NCBI RefSeq assembly: GCF_002934265.1
Contig: NZ_PTIX01000010.1
Location: 1 to 64,000 of the forward strand
Source: Actinokineospora auranticolor
GTDB lineage: Bacteria > Actinomycetota > Actinomycetes > Mycobacteriales > Pseudonocardiaceae
DNA: 64,000 nucleotides
Direction of reading: 5' to 3'
The position numbers and the translations under genes were made by a program. This document shows, one piece after another, positions 1-9,446 of the stretch (position 1 is its first letter; each line of letters starts with the position of its first letter). The notes beneath the pieces are model-generated. The model saw only the letters and a program-made list of their open reading frames with translations, was not told the DNA's origin and searched no databases.

Positions 1-205
1 ATCAATTCATCTCAAAGGAACCCACATCGGGGTTCTATCATTCAAGCTCTACTGGCTTAAATCGGCACACTGTTGAGTTCTCAAACAACACACGCTCATC
101 GTACTCGACCGCCGGAAGGGCGACCTCATCCGAGGCTGGTTACTCGCTAAGTTCTTATGTCTCGCTCTGGCCCGGTTTTCCCGGCCCGTTCCGCTGACAG
201 GAAGA
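1..205 (-). other. rRNA operon leader (upstream of a 16S gene outside the window)
   Basis: Read on the minus strand, positions 71-92 give TGTTTGAGAACTCAACA, a block I recognise from leaders and spacers of actinobacterial rrn operons. It is followed by a GAACCC/GGGTTC hairpin near 19-37. No coding frame is convincing here. I infer that the transcript runs leftward and that the 16S gene begins just beyond position 1. The 16S itself is not in the window, so the call rests on the conserved leader block only. Confidence 0.55.
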
Positions 206-234
206 AAGTTACACGGGTGCCAACCCGGGATCAA
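206..234 (-). promoter_or_regulatory. Candidate sigma-70-type promoter for the rrn leader
   Basis: On the minus strand TTGATC (229-234) is followed by a 17-bp spacer and TAACTT (206-211). Both hexamers are near-consensus and lie about 115 bp before the conserved leader block. rRNA operons usually have several promoters, and others may lie in 235-400. Confidence 0.35.
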
Positions 235-636
235 ATCGGGGGTGCACTCGCGCACAATTCCAGGCAAAAACCGTTGCGGCACAACGGTTCCACGCGGGAG
301 GTCCGCACACCGCCGTCGATGGTCGCACAACGGCCGTGAACGCGCCCGACGAACGGGTTTCCGCTGATCAAACCCCCTATCGACACCCCGTCCGTTCACT
401 TAGCCGACCCGCGACACCTGGGAAAGTCAATCCCTGTGATCGCGGTCACTATTCCGTGGGAATGAACTACGCACCGAGTACCCCTAGTCACGGGATGCCA
501 CCCACCGGTGGGCACCCCGCTTCACCCTGCGGCAGGTTCGACGTCGTCGCCGTCCCTTCGGCGTGGCCAACCGCGTGGCAACCATCCGGGTGCGGCCCGC
601 TGTCCCGGCGGGCCGCGGAACAACCAGGAGAACCCC

Positions 637-1206
637 ATGCAACGACGGACTCTCGCGCTCGTCGCGGCCAACGCCCTGGTGGGCGCCGCCGTGGTGCTCG
701 GCGTGGCCGCCCCCGCGAACGCCGCGCAGGACAGCGCGGCGCTGGTCACCAACCTGACCTACAGCGACAGCGGTGCCAGCCAGTACGCCTCGGAGATCGC
801 CCAAGCCGCGTCCATCTGGAACTCGGCGGCGCCGAACGTGCGCATCACCAAGGCGACGGCCGGTCAGCGGGTCAACATCCGCATCGTGTCGGACCCGGGC
901 TGGCCGCAGGCGCAGCTCGGCCCGGTGCGCTCCAGCCAGACGCTGCAGATCTGGTTCGGCAAGCAGGCGGTGGACCAGGGGTACAACAAGGTCCGGATCA
1001 TCACCCACGAGATGGGCCACACCCTGGGCCTGCCGGACCGCCGCACCGGCCTGTGCTCGGACCTGATGTCCGGCAGCTCGGCCCCGGTGAGCTGCGCCAA
1101 CGCCCAGCCCAGCAGCGCCGAGCGGTCCCAGGTCCAGCGCAACTACGCCAACGGCCTGGCCCAGCAGGAGGCCCCCTTGACGGTCATCATCAAGGACGCC
1201 GCCTAA
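637..1206 (+). CDS. Secreted snapalysin-like zinc metalloprotease (M7 family)
   Basis: This 189-residue protein has a signal peptide (MQRR, a hydrophobic core, then an APANAA cleavage region). The mature part matches the small neutral proteases of Streptomyces. The zinc site is visible as [11 protein letters not shown] at about residues 125-135: two His and an Asp as metal ligands, Glu as the catalytic base. Four cysteines lie in the C-terminal part. The length matches the family. I chose ATG 637 because CAGGAG precedes it by about 7 nt and it starts exactly at the signal peptide; the longer frame has no such site. It probably digests extracellular protein. It stands alone, with 233 bp to the next gene. 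Confidence 0.85.
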   Translation: MQRRTLALVAANALVGAAVVLGVAAPANAAQDSAALVTNLTYSDSGASQYASEIAQAASIWNSAAPNVRITKATAGQRVNIRIVSDPGWPQAQLGPVRSSQTLQIWFGKQAVDQGYNKVRIITHEMGHTLGLPDRRTGLCSDLMSGSSAPVSCANAQPSSAERSQVQRNYANGLAQQEAPLTVIIKDAA

Positions 1207-1439
1207 CCCACCCCCCGCGGCGGTCGGCCCCTCCGGGGACCGGCCGCCGCGGTCTTTCCGCACCCGGGGGCCATCCACATACCCCTCCCTCGGCGCTCCA
1301 CTCCCCGGACCTCGCGCCAACCACCGCTCACGCCCTCCCCTGGCTCCGCACCGCCCGCCTGTGGGCCCGGCCCGACGGACCGGAAGTCCGTCAGAGAGAC
1401 TGGGGGCCAGTGCCCGCCCTCTCGACCTGGAGCGTTTTG

Positions 1440-2387
1440 ATGCCGCAAGGGACCGTCCGTTGGTTCGACGTCGAACGGGGTTTCGGCTTCCTCGCCCCCG
1501 AGGACGGCTCGCCGGACGTGTTCGTGCACGCCTCCGAGATCGTCGAGGACGGCGGCGCGAAAGTGCTCCGCGAGGGTCAGGCCGTCGTGTTCGAGGTCGG
1601 CGAGAACGACCGCGGGCCCCAGGCGCTGCGCGTTCGCGTCACCGCCGACGCGGCCACCGGCAGCGCCGTTGGCCTGCTCGGCACCATCAACTGGTACGAG
1701 CCGGGCAAGGGGTACGGCTTCGCGTCGCCGGACGGCGGCGGCGCCGACATCTTCGTGCACAGCTCCGCCATCGTGACCGGCGGCGTGGTCACCGAGGGGC
1801 AGCGGGTGGCCTTCCTGATCGTCGACGGTGAGCGCGGTCCGCAGGCCGGGTACGTGATCCCGCTGGCAGCGGGGGCAGGCTCACCCGCCGCGGCCGGTAT
1901 CGGGGACGGTGCCGACGGCACGGTGGCCTGGTACGACGAGGACAAGGGCTTCGGCTTCATCAACCCCGACTCCGGCGCCGGGGACGTCTTCGTCCACGCC
2001 CGCGCCCTGGCCGAAGGGCTGACGTGGCTCGCGGAGGGCGACCGCGTCGCCTACGAGGTGACCAGCGGCGACAAGGGCCCACAGGCCCGCGACGTGCACC
2101 TGGTCCGGGGCGCCGAACCCCAGACACCGCCCCGGCGGCCGGCACCCGCCACGACCGCGGGACCCGCCACGCGGGACGTGCCCGCACGAGGCGGCGAGGG
2201 CGTCGTCGCGCGCTACGACGGCGACCGCGGCTTCGGGTTCATCACCCCGGACGCGGGCGGCGACGACCTCTTCGCCCACGTGTCCGTGATCATGGGGTCG
2301 GAGCCGCTGCGGAAGGGTGACCGGGTCCGGTACGCGGTGCGTCAGAGCGACCGGGGCCCGCAGGCCGACCGCGTCGAACGCCTCTGA
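1440..2387 (+). CDS. Protein of four tandem cold-shock domains
   Basis: This 315-residue protein consists of four cold-shock domains at about 1-67, 80-140, 159-222 and 252-313, joined by short linkers and one Pro/Ala-rich linker (226-250). Each domain keeps both RNA-binding motifs in a recognisable form: RGFGFL/VFVH, KGYGFA/IFVH, KGFGFI/VFVH and RGFGFI/LFAH. Each ends in a D/E-(K/R)-GPQA signature. Typical bacterial Csp proteins have a single domain of about 67 residues, so this is a multidomain RNA-binding version and may bind longer RNA. The start is ATG 1440 with GGAG seven bases upstream. No signal peptide is visible, so it is cytosolic. RNA chaperone function is inferred from the family. 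Confidence 0.85.
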   Translation: MPQGTVRWFDVERGFGFLAPEDGSPDVFVHASEIVEDGGAKVLREGQAVVFEVGENDRGPQALRVRVTADAATGSAVGLLGTINWYEPGKGYGFASPDGGGADIFVHSSAIVTGGVVTEGQRVAFLIVDGERGPQAGYVIPLAAGAGSPAAAGIGDGADGTVAWYDEDKGFGFINPDSGAGDVFVHARALAEGLTWLAEGDRVAYEVTSGDKGPQARDVHLVRGAEPQTPPRRPAPATTAGPATRDVPARGGEGVVARYDGDRGFGFITPDAGGDDLFAHVSVIMGSEPLRKGDRVRYAVRQSDRGPQADRVERL

Positions 2388-2662
2388 AGCGGCGGCCCCA
2401 CCGATGGCTGATCACTTCCCGGCGAAAAGACCTTCGCGTGGGCTCGGCGCGAAGGGTGAGGTCAGCGGCGTCGAGGAGTAGGCGGGCGCGCTGCCGGGGC
2501 CACGGAGTGCCCTCGCTCAAGTGCGGGTTCGGTGGTAGCCCCTGCTCAGGCGCCACGTGAACCGGCACACCCGCCGGACGCACCGCGAGGAACTTCGAGC
2601 TCGGTTGAACCGGGGCGGGCCCCGGGCCGTGTGGGAGTCAACCGATTCCCCAGGAGGCCCCC

Positions 2663-3544
2663 GTGAACCGCAGGTCCGCCCTCGCCGTCTCCCTGCTCGC
2701 CGCCGGCGCCGTGCTCACCGCCTGCGGTGACGCGCAGCTCCCCGGTACCGCCGACGTCAAGCCCGCCAGCGTCCAGGTCGGTGGCGACGCCAAGGCGGTC
2801 GACTCCGTCGCCACGGCCCTGACCGACGCCATCCGGGCCATGCCCTCGCCCGAGTTCGGGAAGTTGGTGGTCGACGGCGACGGCCGCACCATCTACCGCT
2901 TCGACAAGGACACCGCCAAACCCCCGACCACCAACTGCACCGGCGACTGCGCCGCCGCCTGGCCGCCCGTCCTGGTCGACGACCCCGCCGCCGTCCAGGC
3001 CACCGGGGTCGACGCCACGCTGCTCGGCACCGTCGAGCGGCCCGAGGGCGGCAAGCAGCTGACCATCGCGGGCTGGCCCGCCTACCGCTACGCCAAGGAC
3101 ACCGCTCCCGGCGACGTCAAGGGGCAGGGCGCGGGCGGCAACTGGTTCGCGTTCACCCCCGAGGGCAAGAAGGCCGCGGCGGCGAAGTCGGGCACGGTCG
3201 GGGTCGCGGTGATGAAGGTCGGCAAGCTCGGGCAGATCGTCACCGACCGGGAGGGCATGACGCTCTACCGCTTCGACAAGGACTCCGCCAAGCCGCCGAC
3301 CACCAACTGCAAGGGCGACTGCGCGAAGAAGTGGCCGCCGGTCCTGGTCCCGGACGGCGCGAAGGTCGAGGGGCTGGACTCGCTGGGCACCGTGGACCGC
3401 GGGGACGGGACCCGCCAGCTGACCGTCGGGGGTTGGCCGGTTTACCGCTTCGCCGAGGACAAGGTTCCTTGCGACACCAAGGGTCAGGGTGTCGGGGGCA
3501 CCTGGTTCGCGCTCAACGACACCGGCGCGAAGGTGGGCGCCTGA
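2663..3544 (+). CDS. Lipoprotein with two secreted-repeat domains (PF03640 type)
   Basis: This 293-residue protein has a lipoprotein signal: the lipobox LTAC puts the lipidated Cys at residue 21. Two copies of a roughly 100-residue module follow, each with YRFDKD, KPPTTNC, GDCA, WPPV, a GTV(E/D)R strand and a GGxWFA ending. The modules match the secreted-repeat family of unknown function common in actinobacterial lipoproteins. Each carries a CxGDC pair that could form a disulfide or bind a ligand. The start is GTG 2663 with AGGAGG at 2652-2657. It is monocistronic, anchored outside the membrane, and its role is unknown. Confidence 0.8.
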   Translation: MNRRSALAVSLLAAGAVLTACGDAQLPGTADVKPASVQVGGDAKAVDSVATALTDAIRAMPSPEFGKLVVDGDGRTIYRFDKDTAKPPTTNCTGDCAAAWPPVLVDDPAAVQATGVDATLLGTVERPEGGKQLTIAGWPAYRYAKDTAPGDVKGQGAGGNWFAFTPEGKKAAAAKSGTVGVAVMKVGKLGQIVTDREGMTLYRFDKDSAKPPTTNCKGDCAKKWPPVLVPDGAKVEGLDSLGTVDRGDGTRQLTVGGWPVYRFAEDKVPCDTKGQGVGGTWFALNDTGAKVGA

Positions 3545-3604
3545 CCGGAGGAGGGAGACGGCGGGTGCGTCCATCCACAGGGGACGTACCCGCCGCCCTC
3601 GTCG

Positions 3605-5632
3605 TCACAGGGTTTTCGCCACCAGCGTCAGCACGTCGTAGCGGGCGACGCTGACGCCGTCCTGGTTGCGGACGTCGGCGTCCCACCGGACCTCGCCGTA
3701 GTGGGCGTTCTCCCGCGGGGTGATCTGCTTGGCCGTCAGCGTGACGGTGATCGAGTCACCGGGGTGGACCGGGGTGGTGAAGCGCAGGTTCTCCAGCCCG
3801 TAGTTGGCCAGCACGGGCCCGGGTTCCGGGGAGACGAACAGGCCCGCGGCCAGCGAGATGATCAGGTAGCCGTGCGCGACGATGCCGCCGAAGAACTCGT
3901 TGGCCGCCGCCGCTTCCGGGTTGGTGTGGGCGTAGAAGGTGTCGCCGGTGAACTCGGAGAAGTGGTCGACGTCGGCCTGGTGCACCACGCGCGGCCCGGC
4001 GGTGACGCTGTCGCCGACGCGGAGTTCGGCGAGGCTCTTGCGGAACGGGTGCACACTCGTGTCGGCGACCGGCGCGCCCGCGGTCCACTCCCCCGTGACC
4101 TTGGCCAGCACCTTGGGGCTGCCCTGCACCGCGGTGCGCTGCAGGTGGTGCAGGACCGCCCGGATACCGCCGAGTTCCTCGCCGCCGCCCGCGCGGCCGG
4201 GGCCGCCGTGCACGAGGTTGGGCAGGGGGGAGCCGTGGCCGGTGGACTCGCCCGCGTCGTCCGCGTCGAGCACCAGCAGCCGCCCGTGCCAGGGGGCGAG
4301 GCCGCCGACGACCTCGGCGGCGAAGTCGGCGTCGCCGGTGACGATCGACCCGGTGAGGCTGCCGAGGCCGCGCGCGGCGAGGTCGATCACCTCGTCGGTG
4401 GTCTCGTACGGCATGAGGGTGCTGACCGGCCCGAACGCCTCCACCTCGTGCGGCTCGGCCCGGTCGCCGTCGGCGCGCAGCAGGATCGGGGACAGGAAGG
4501 CGCCGCGCTCGGCGTCGGCGTCGACGACGTCCACGCGGGTCGGGTCGCCGTGGACGACGTCCCCGGCGTCGGTGAGCGCCTTGAGCGCGCGGCGGACCTC
4601 TTCGCGCTGTTCGAGACCGGCGAGCGAGCCCATCCGCACGTCGGGGTTGGCCGGGTTGCCGACGGTGACCTTGCGCAGGCGGGCGACCACGGCCTCGGTG
4701 ACGGGGTCGGCGAGCGCGGCGGGGACGAAGGCGCGGCGGATGGCGGTGCACTTCTGGCCCGCCTTGACCGTCATCTCGTTGACCAGCTGCTTGACGAACA
4801 GGTCGAACTCGGCGGTGCCGGGACCGGCGTCGGGTCCGAGGATGGAGCAGTTGAGCGAGTCCGCCTCGGCGTTGAAGCGGACGGCGTGGCGCACGACGGT
4901 CTCGTGCACGCGGAGCTTGCGGGCGGTGGCGGCGGACCCGGTGAAGGAGACCAGGTCCTGCGGGGTGAGGTGGTCGAGCAGGTCGCCCGCGCTGCCGCAC
5001 ACCAGCTGCACGCTGCCCTCCGGCAGCAGCCCGGTGCCGATGATCAGCTCGACCAGCTTCTCGGTGACGTACGCCGTGGGGCTGGCGGGCTTGACCAGGC
5101 TGGGCACGCCCGCGAGGAACGCGGGGGCGAACTTCTCCAGCGGCCCCCAGACCGGGAAGTTGAAGGCGTTGATCTGCACGGCGACACCGCGCAGCGGCAC
5201 GGCGACGTGCCTGCCGACGAAGGTGCCGCCCTTGCCCAGCGGCTCGACCGGCCCCTCGGGCAGGACCTTGGCGTTGGGCAGTTCGCGGCGGCCCTTGCCG
5301 CTGTAGGCGAACAGGACGCCGATGCCGCCGTCGACGTCGACGAGCGAGTCGCGGCGGGTGGCGCCGGTGCGGGTGGACAGCGCGTAGAGCTCGTCCTTGG
5401 CGTCGGTCAACCGCAGGGCGAGTTCCTTGAGCAGCGCGGCCCGTTGGTGGAAGGTGAGTTCGCGCAGCGCGGGACCGCCGACCCGGCGGCCGTGGTCGAG
5501 CGCGGCGGCCATGTCCACCCCGGCCGAGGAGATCCGGGCGATCTCGGCGCCGGTGACCGCGTCGTGCAGCGGTGCGCCCTCGGTGTCGGGGGTGTGCCAG
5601 TGGCCGCGGACGTAGCTGCGCAGCAACGCCAT
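3605..5632 (-). CDS. paaZ: PaaZ bifunctional oxepin-CoA hydrolase / semialdehyde dehydrogenase
   Basis: This 675-residue protein fuses an aldehyde dehydrogenase (about 1-510) to a MaoC-type hydratase (about 535-675). Dehydrogenase residues: N158 in NAFNFP, K181 in LVKPAS, E256 in FNAEAD and the nucleophile C295 in GQKCTA. The hydratase dyad is in GDTFYAH, with Asp and His five residues apart. In phenylacetate catabolism this enzyme opens oxepin-CoA and oxidises the semialdehyde formed. Length and residue spacing match E. coli PaaZ. ATG 5632 has AGGAGG 8 nt upstream. No paaABCDE genes are adjacent, so it is either an outlying paa gene or serves another CoA-aldehyde pathway. Confidence 0.9.
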   Translation of the reverse strand: MALLRSYVRGHWHTPDTEGAPLHDAVTGAEIARISSAGVDMAAALDHGRRVGGPALRELTFHQRAALLKELALRLTDAKDELYALSTRTGATRRDSLVDVDGGIGVLFAYSGKGRRELPNAKVLPEGPVEPLGKGGTFVGRHVAVPLRGVAVQINAFNFPVWGPLEKFAPAFLAGVPSLVKPASPTAYVTEKLVELIIGTGLLPEGSVQLVCGSAGDLLDHLTPQDLVSFTGSAATARKLRVHETVVRHAVRFNAEADSLNCSILGPDAGPGTAEFDLFVKQLVNEMTVKAGQKCTAIRRAFVPAALADPVTEAVVARLRKVTVGNPANPDVRMGSLAGLEQREEVRRALKALTDAGDVVHGDPTRVDVVDADAERGAFLSPILLRADGDRAEPHEVEAFGPVSTLMPYETTDEVIDLAARGLGSLTGSIVTGDADFAAEVVGGLAPWHGRLLVLDADDAGESTGHGSPLPNLVHGGPGRAGGGEELGGIRAVLHHLQRTAVQGSPKVLAKVTGEWTAGAPVADTSVHPFRKSLAELRVGDSVTAGPRVVHQADVDHFSEFTGDTFYAHTNPEAAAANEFFGGIVAHGYLIISLAAGLFVSPEPGPVLANYGLENLRFTTPVHPGDSITVTLTAKQITPRENAHYGEVRWDADVRNQDGVSVARYDVLTLVAKTL

Positions 5633-5944
5633 GGGGGTTCGCCCTCCTAGAGGCTCGCTCGGGCGCGGCCGCGTTGCCGCCCCACCTGAGGATGTTAGTG
5701 CCGCCCGACCCTGGCCACGCGCGCGCGAAACCGATAAAGCAATTCAGGGCAATCCGGGGGTCGTCGTTACCATTTACCACGCCCGCGGAGTGGGAATGTT
5801 ATGGCGACAGGACACTCTTGCGAATCGCGACATTTGGGTGAAAAAGTGGGTTCTCGACGGCGTGACCGCCTCGGTGCTCACGGTTGCCAGGACTAGCTGA
5901 CCTGGGGTTTCTCCGGGCTCCGCGGTGCGCGCGTTGTCGTTTTT

Positions 5945-5965
5945 CCGCATGGGCCGACCATGCGG
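5945..5965. promoter_or_regulatory. Perfect 8-bp inverted repeat upstream of the serine protease
   Basis: CCGCATGG (5945-5952) and CCATGCGG (5958-5965) are separated by 5 bp and end about 50 bp before the protease start, where an operator could sit. The rest of the gap between paaZ and the protease (5633-6016) is relatively A/T-rich for this window and shows no gene. Confidence 0.3.
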
Positions 5966-6016
5966 TCTTCCCGATTCACCCCTGCCGCGGCTTCGGCCGC
6001 AGAATCGAGAAAAAGT

Positions 6017-6736
6017 ATGAAGATGACCAAGCTCGCCGTCGCTGTCGCCGGCGTGGCGGCGGCCATGGTCGCCGTCGCCCCCTCCGTGCTCGCCGCCGAG
6101 TCGGCGCCGGGTTCGGGGCAGTCCCCCGCGATCATCGGCGGCGGCACGGCCAGCAACGCCCCGTGGGCGGCGCGGCTGTTCGCCAACGGCCAGCAGTCCT
6201 GCACCGCGACCATCATCGCGCCGCAGTACGTGCTGACCGCCAAGCACTGCGTGGCCAGCGGCACGATCAGCTTCCGGATCGGCAGCCTCGACCAGACGAC
6301 CGGTGGCACCACCGCGAACGCCTCGCAGATCTACCGGCACTCGGCCTCCGACCTGGCCATCGCCCGGCTCGACCGCAGCGTGTCGGCGACCTACTCGCCG
6401 CTGGGCACCACCGCGGACGCGCGCGCGGGGCAGCAGGTCCAGGTCTACGGCTGGGGTGCGACCTGCACCAACCAGTCGGAGATCAACTGCCAGTCGCGCT
6501 ACCTGAAGGTCGCGACCGTGCAGGTCAGCTCCACCAACGCGCGGGACGCCTACAACGGTGTCGCGATCCAGGCCCGCCGGGTCAACGGCATCACCGCCGG
6601 TGGCGACTCCGGTGGCCCGATGTTCGGCAACGGCCGCCAGATCGGCGTCGCGTCCACCAGCGACCGGTCGAGCGTGACCAACTACACCAGCGTCGGCCAG
6701 TACCGCAGCTGGATCCAGAGCATCGCGGGTGTCTGA
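6017..6736 (+). CDS. Secreted trypsin-like serine protease (S1)
   Basis: This 239-residue protein has a signal peptide ending near VLAAES, a short propeptide and a trypsin domain opening at IIGGG, which suggests zymogen activation before the Ile. The catalytic triad is visible: His in LTAKHC, Asp in SDLAIA and Ser in GGDSGGP. ATG 6017 is followed by a second possible ATG two codons later. No strong ribosome site is visible. The gene ends 65 bp before the convergent HNH gene. Confidence 0.85.
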   Translation: MKMTKLAVAVAGVAAAMVAVAPSVLAAESAPGSGQSPAIIGGGTASNAPWAARLFANGQQSCTATIIAPQYVLTAKHCVASGTISFRIGSLDQTTGGTTANASQIYRHSASDLAIARLDRSVSATYSPLGTTADARAGQQVQVYGWGATCTNQSEINCQSRYLKVATVQVSSTNARDAYNGVAIQARRVNGITAGGDSGGPMFGNGRQIGVASTSDRSSVTNYTSVGQYRSWIQSIAGV

Positions 6737-6801
6737 GTTCTGACTGTCGCTGAGGACGGTGGAGCGGGTCGTGGCGGCTTTCGCCACGACCCGCTTTCCG
6801 C

Positions 6802-7467
6802 TCATGGGCAGGTGTTGAGCATGCGGGTCAGCTCGGCGAGCTCGGCGTCGTCGACCGAGAGCTTGTACTTGGTCTTGACCGCGACGTAGGCGGTGGCGTA
6901 GTCGCACCAGTACTCGCGGGCCGGGCGCCACTTGCCCGGGTCCCCGTCGCTCTTCTGCGTGTTGGACCGCGCGGAGACGGCGATGAGGTTGGCCGGGTCG
7001 TTGTAGTAGTCGGTGCGCTGCTGGCGGGTCCAGTCACGTGCCCCGGAGCGGTTGGCCTCCGCGATCGGGACTATGTGGTCGATCTGGAGGTCCTTGGGGT
7101 CCTTGGACTTGACCCCGTCGTAGTGACTGGTCCAGCAGGACTCCTTGGGGCAGGACGGCCTGCACTGCGAGTCGACCGCCTCACCGTCACCGTCCCGGAT
7201 GAGGACGCGTTCGCGGGTGTTGCACTTGGACGCGGAGTCCTCGCGCCAGTCACCCCAGTCGTCGCGGTCGTAGTGGGCACCGGTGTCCTCGGGCCGCGGT
7301 TGACCGAGCGCCGCCAGCGCCTCGGCGTGCGGACCACCGATCGCGGGCCCGGGGACGTCCGCCCCGCTCGAGCCGCCACCGGCCCCGCTGTTGATGTCGA
7401 CCTTGCACCCGGCCAGCGGCAGCACGGCGAGCAGGGCGATGGCCGGGACGAGCCGTCGGGAAGCCAT
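6802..7467 (-). CDS. Secreted HNH-family nuclease lipoprotein (DUF1524-like)
   Basis: This 221-residue protein has a lipoprotein signal with LAGC. Its nuclease core is DHIVPIAEANRSGA (the His-metal DHIVP motif), then NDPANLIAV and a Lys/Trp-rich tail. This is the arrangement of extracellular HNH/DUF1524 nucleases of actinobacteria. Cysteines in the middle region probably form disulfides. I chose ATG 7467, not the ATG six codons upstream, because AGGGAG lies five bases before it. The likely role is degradation of DNA outside the cell. Confidence 0.75.
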   Translation of the reverse strand: MASRRLVPAIALLAVLPLAGCKVDINSGAGGGSSGADVPGPAIGGPHAEALAALGQPRPEDTGAHYDRDDWGDWREDSASKCNTRERVLIRDGDGEAVDSQCRPSCPKESCWTSHYDGVKSKDPKDLQIDHIVPIAEANRSGARDWTRQQRTDYYNDPANLIAVSARSNTQKSDGDPGKWRPAREYWCDYATAYVAVKTKYKLSVDDAELAELTRMLNTCP

Positions 7468-7569
7468 GTTCTCTCCCTTATGCATGAACTACTGCATAGA
7501 CTCTCCTGATCATCACTCGTTCGTGGGACCCACGCCGGACGAGGGCGGGAGACCGCGCCCACAGACAGC

Positions 7570-7609
7570 AATGGCCCCCTACCGACCGGGCGGTGGAAAG
7601 GGGGCCATT
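7570..7609 (-). terminator. Perfect 11-bp stem, probable terminator of the actP operon
   Basis: AATGGCCCCCT (7570-7580) pairs perfectly with AGGGGGCCATT (7599-7609) across an 18-nt loop. It lies downstream of the minus-strand symporter operon and just upstream of the HNH gene. There is no long T-run, as is usual in high-GC actinobacteria. The stretch 7610-7820 contains only a possible 33-codon frame (7646-7747, minus) with no ribosome site. Confidence 0.5.
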
Positions 7610-7820
7610 CGGAGTAGCGGGCCTTCGTCTCGAGCAGGATCGCCGCTAGTCGATCCCCAGCAGCCGCGCGCGCAGGAGCCGGGCAACTGCCAGTGCTCGG
7701 CCACTCGTGGGGCGTCCCACCGAGAGATGGCGCCTCGGCCAGGTCACAGCGAGCAGGCCGAGCGGATCGGTTCGCCCGGCCTGTCGCTCTTCCGGCCCGA
7801 TCAGCCGTGATCCGCGGTGG

Positions 7821-9446
7821 TCAGTGTTCGACCGCTTTCTCCGCGCCCGCGCCCGTCAGGGCCCGGACCTCCATCTCCGCGTACTTCGGGCCGCTGCGCT
7901 CCTTCGACAGCACCGTCCCCAGCCACCCCAGCAGGAACGCCAGCGGGATCGACACGATGCCCGGGTTCTCCAGCGGGAACCAGTGGAAGTCCACCCCGGA
8001 GATCATCGACGGGGTCGACGCCGTCGACGGTTTGCCCGACACGGCCGGGGAGAACACGATCAGCACGATGCTGATCGCGAGGCCGCCGTAGGTGCTCCAC
8101 AACGCGCCCTGGGTGTTGAAGCGCTTCCAGAACAGCGAGTACAGGATGGTCGGGAGGTTCGCCGACGCCGCGACGGCGAAGGCGAGTGCCACCAGGAACG
8201 CGACGTTCTGCCCGTTCGCGACGATGCCGCCGACGATGGCCACGATCCCGATCACGACCGCGGTGATCCGGGCGACCCGGACCTCCGCGTTCTTGTCCGA
8301 CAACTCGCCCTTCTTGATGACGTTGGCGTAGATGTCGTGCGCGAACGACGCCGACGCCGTGATCGTCAACCCGGCCACCACCGCGAGGATGGTGGCGAAG
8401 GCGACGGCCGCGATCAGTCCCAGCAGGACCGGGCCGCCCAGGGCCTGGGCCAGCAGCGGCGCCGCCGAGTTGCCCTTGCCCGGCGCGGCGCGGATCGCGT
8501 CCGGGCCGACGATCGCCCCGGCGCCGTAGCCCAGGACCAGGGTGAACAGGTAGAAGATGCCGATCAGCCAGATCGCCCAGACCACCGAGCGGCGGGCTTC
8601 CTTGGCCGTGGGGACGGTGTAGAAGCGCATCAGGATGTGCGGCAGGCCCGCCGTCCCGAGCACCAGGGCGAGGCCGAGCGAGAGGAAGTCGAGCTTGCTG
8701 GTGCCGGTGGCCCCGTACTGCAGGCCCGGTTCCAGCACCTTCGCGCCCGCCTTGGTGTTCGCGTCGACCGCGCCGCCGAGCAGCTCCGAGAGGTTGAAGC
8801 CGAAGCGGGCCAGTACCCAGATGGTCATGGCCAGCGCACCGGTGATCAGCAGCGCGGCCTTGATGATCTGGACCCAGGTGGTGCCCTTCATGCCGCCGAC
8901 CAGCACGTAGACGATCATGATGACGCCGACCACGGCGATCACCACGGCCTGCCCGGCCTTGTTGGTGACGCCGAGCAGCAGCGCGACCAGGCCACCCGCG
9001 CCCGCCATCTGCGCCAGCAGGTAGAAGAACGACACGACCAGCGTCGAGGTGGCGGCGGCGGCGCGCACCGGCCGCTGCCGCATCCGGAACGCCAGCACGT
9101 CGCCCATCGTGTACTTGCCGGTGTTGCGCAGCAGTTCCGCGACCAGCAGCAGGGCCACCAACCAGGCGACCAGGAAGCCGATCGAGTACAGGAAGCCGTC
9201 GTAGCCGTTGAGCGCGATGGCGCCCGCGATGCCCAGGAACGAGGCGGCGGACAGGTAGTCGCCGGAGATCGCCACGCCGTTCTGCGGGCCGGTGAAGCTG
9301 CGGCCCGCGGCGTAGTAGTCGGCGGCGGTCTTGGTGTTGCGGCTCGCCCGGAACACCACCACCAGCGTGATGAGCACGAAGGCGGCGAAGATGCCGATGT
9401 TGAGGGCGGGGTTGTTGCCGGTGACCCCGGCGGCGATCGGGCTCAC
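7821..9446 (-). CDS. actP: ActP-type cation/acetate symporter (SSS family)
   Basis: This 541-residue membrane protein has about 13 hydrophobic segments. The N-terminal motif SGDYLSAASFLGIAG, the loop GGMKGTTWVQIIKA and PHILMRFYTVP are hallmarks of the acetate/pyruvate branch of sodium:solute symporters. It takes up short monocarboxylates with a cation across the inner membrane. The GTG start at 9446 overlaps the stop of the DUF485 gene by 4 nt (GTGA), so the pair is translationally coupled, as in the yjcH-actP arrangement. It closes a minus-strand run beginning with a LytS/LytTR pair. Confidence 0.85.
   Translation of the reverse strand: MSPIAAGVTGNNPALNIGIFAAFVLITLVVVFRASRNTKTAADYYAAGRSFTGPQNGVAISGDYLSAASFLGIAGAIALNGYDGFLYSIGFLVAWLVALLLVAELLRNTGKYTMGDVLAFRMRQRPVRAAAATSTLVVSFFYLLAQMAGAGGLVALLLGVTNKAGQAVVIAVVGVIMIVYVLVGGMKGTTWVQIIKAALLITGALAMTIWVLARFGFNLSELLGGAVDANTKAGAKVLEPGLQYGATGTSKLDFLSLGLALVLGTAGLPHILMRFYTVPTAKEARRSVVWAIWLIGIFYLFTLVLGYGAGAIVGPDAIRAAPGKGNSAAPLLAQALGGPVLLGLIAAVAFATILAVVAGLTITASASFAHDIYANVIKKGELSDKNAEVRVARITAVVIGIVAIVGGIVANGQNVAFLVALAFAVAASANLPTILYSLFWKRFNTQGALWSTYGGLAISIVLIVFSPAVSGKPSTASTPSMISGVDFHWFPLENPGIVSIPLAFLLGWLGTVLSKERSGPKYAEMEVRALTGAGAEKAVEH

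Noticed and set aside
336-1439. N-terminal extension of the cold-shock-domain frame back to 336
   Set aside because: It overlaps the snapalysin gene in another frame; the ribosome site and the first cold-shock domain both fix the start at 1440.
3701-5650. A 649-codon plus-strand frame opposite paaZ
   Set aside because: It is a shadow of paaZ with no domains; paaZ residues match the family throughout.
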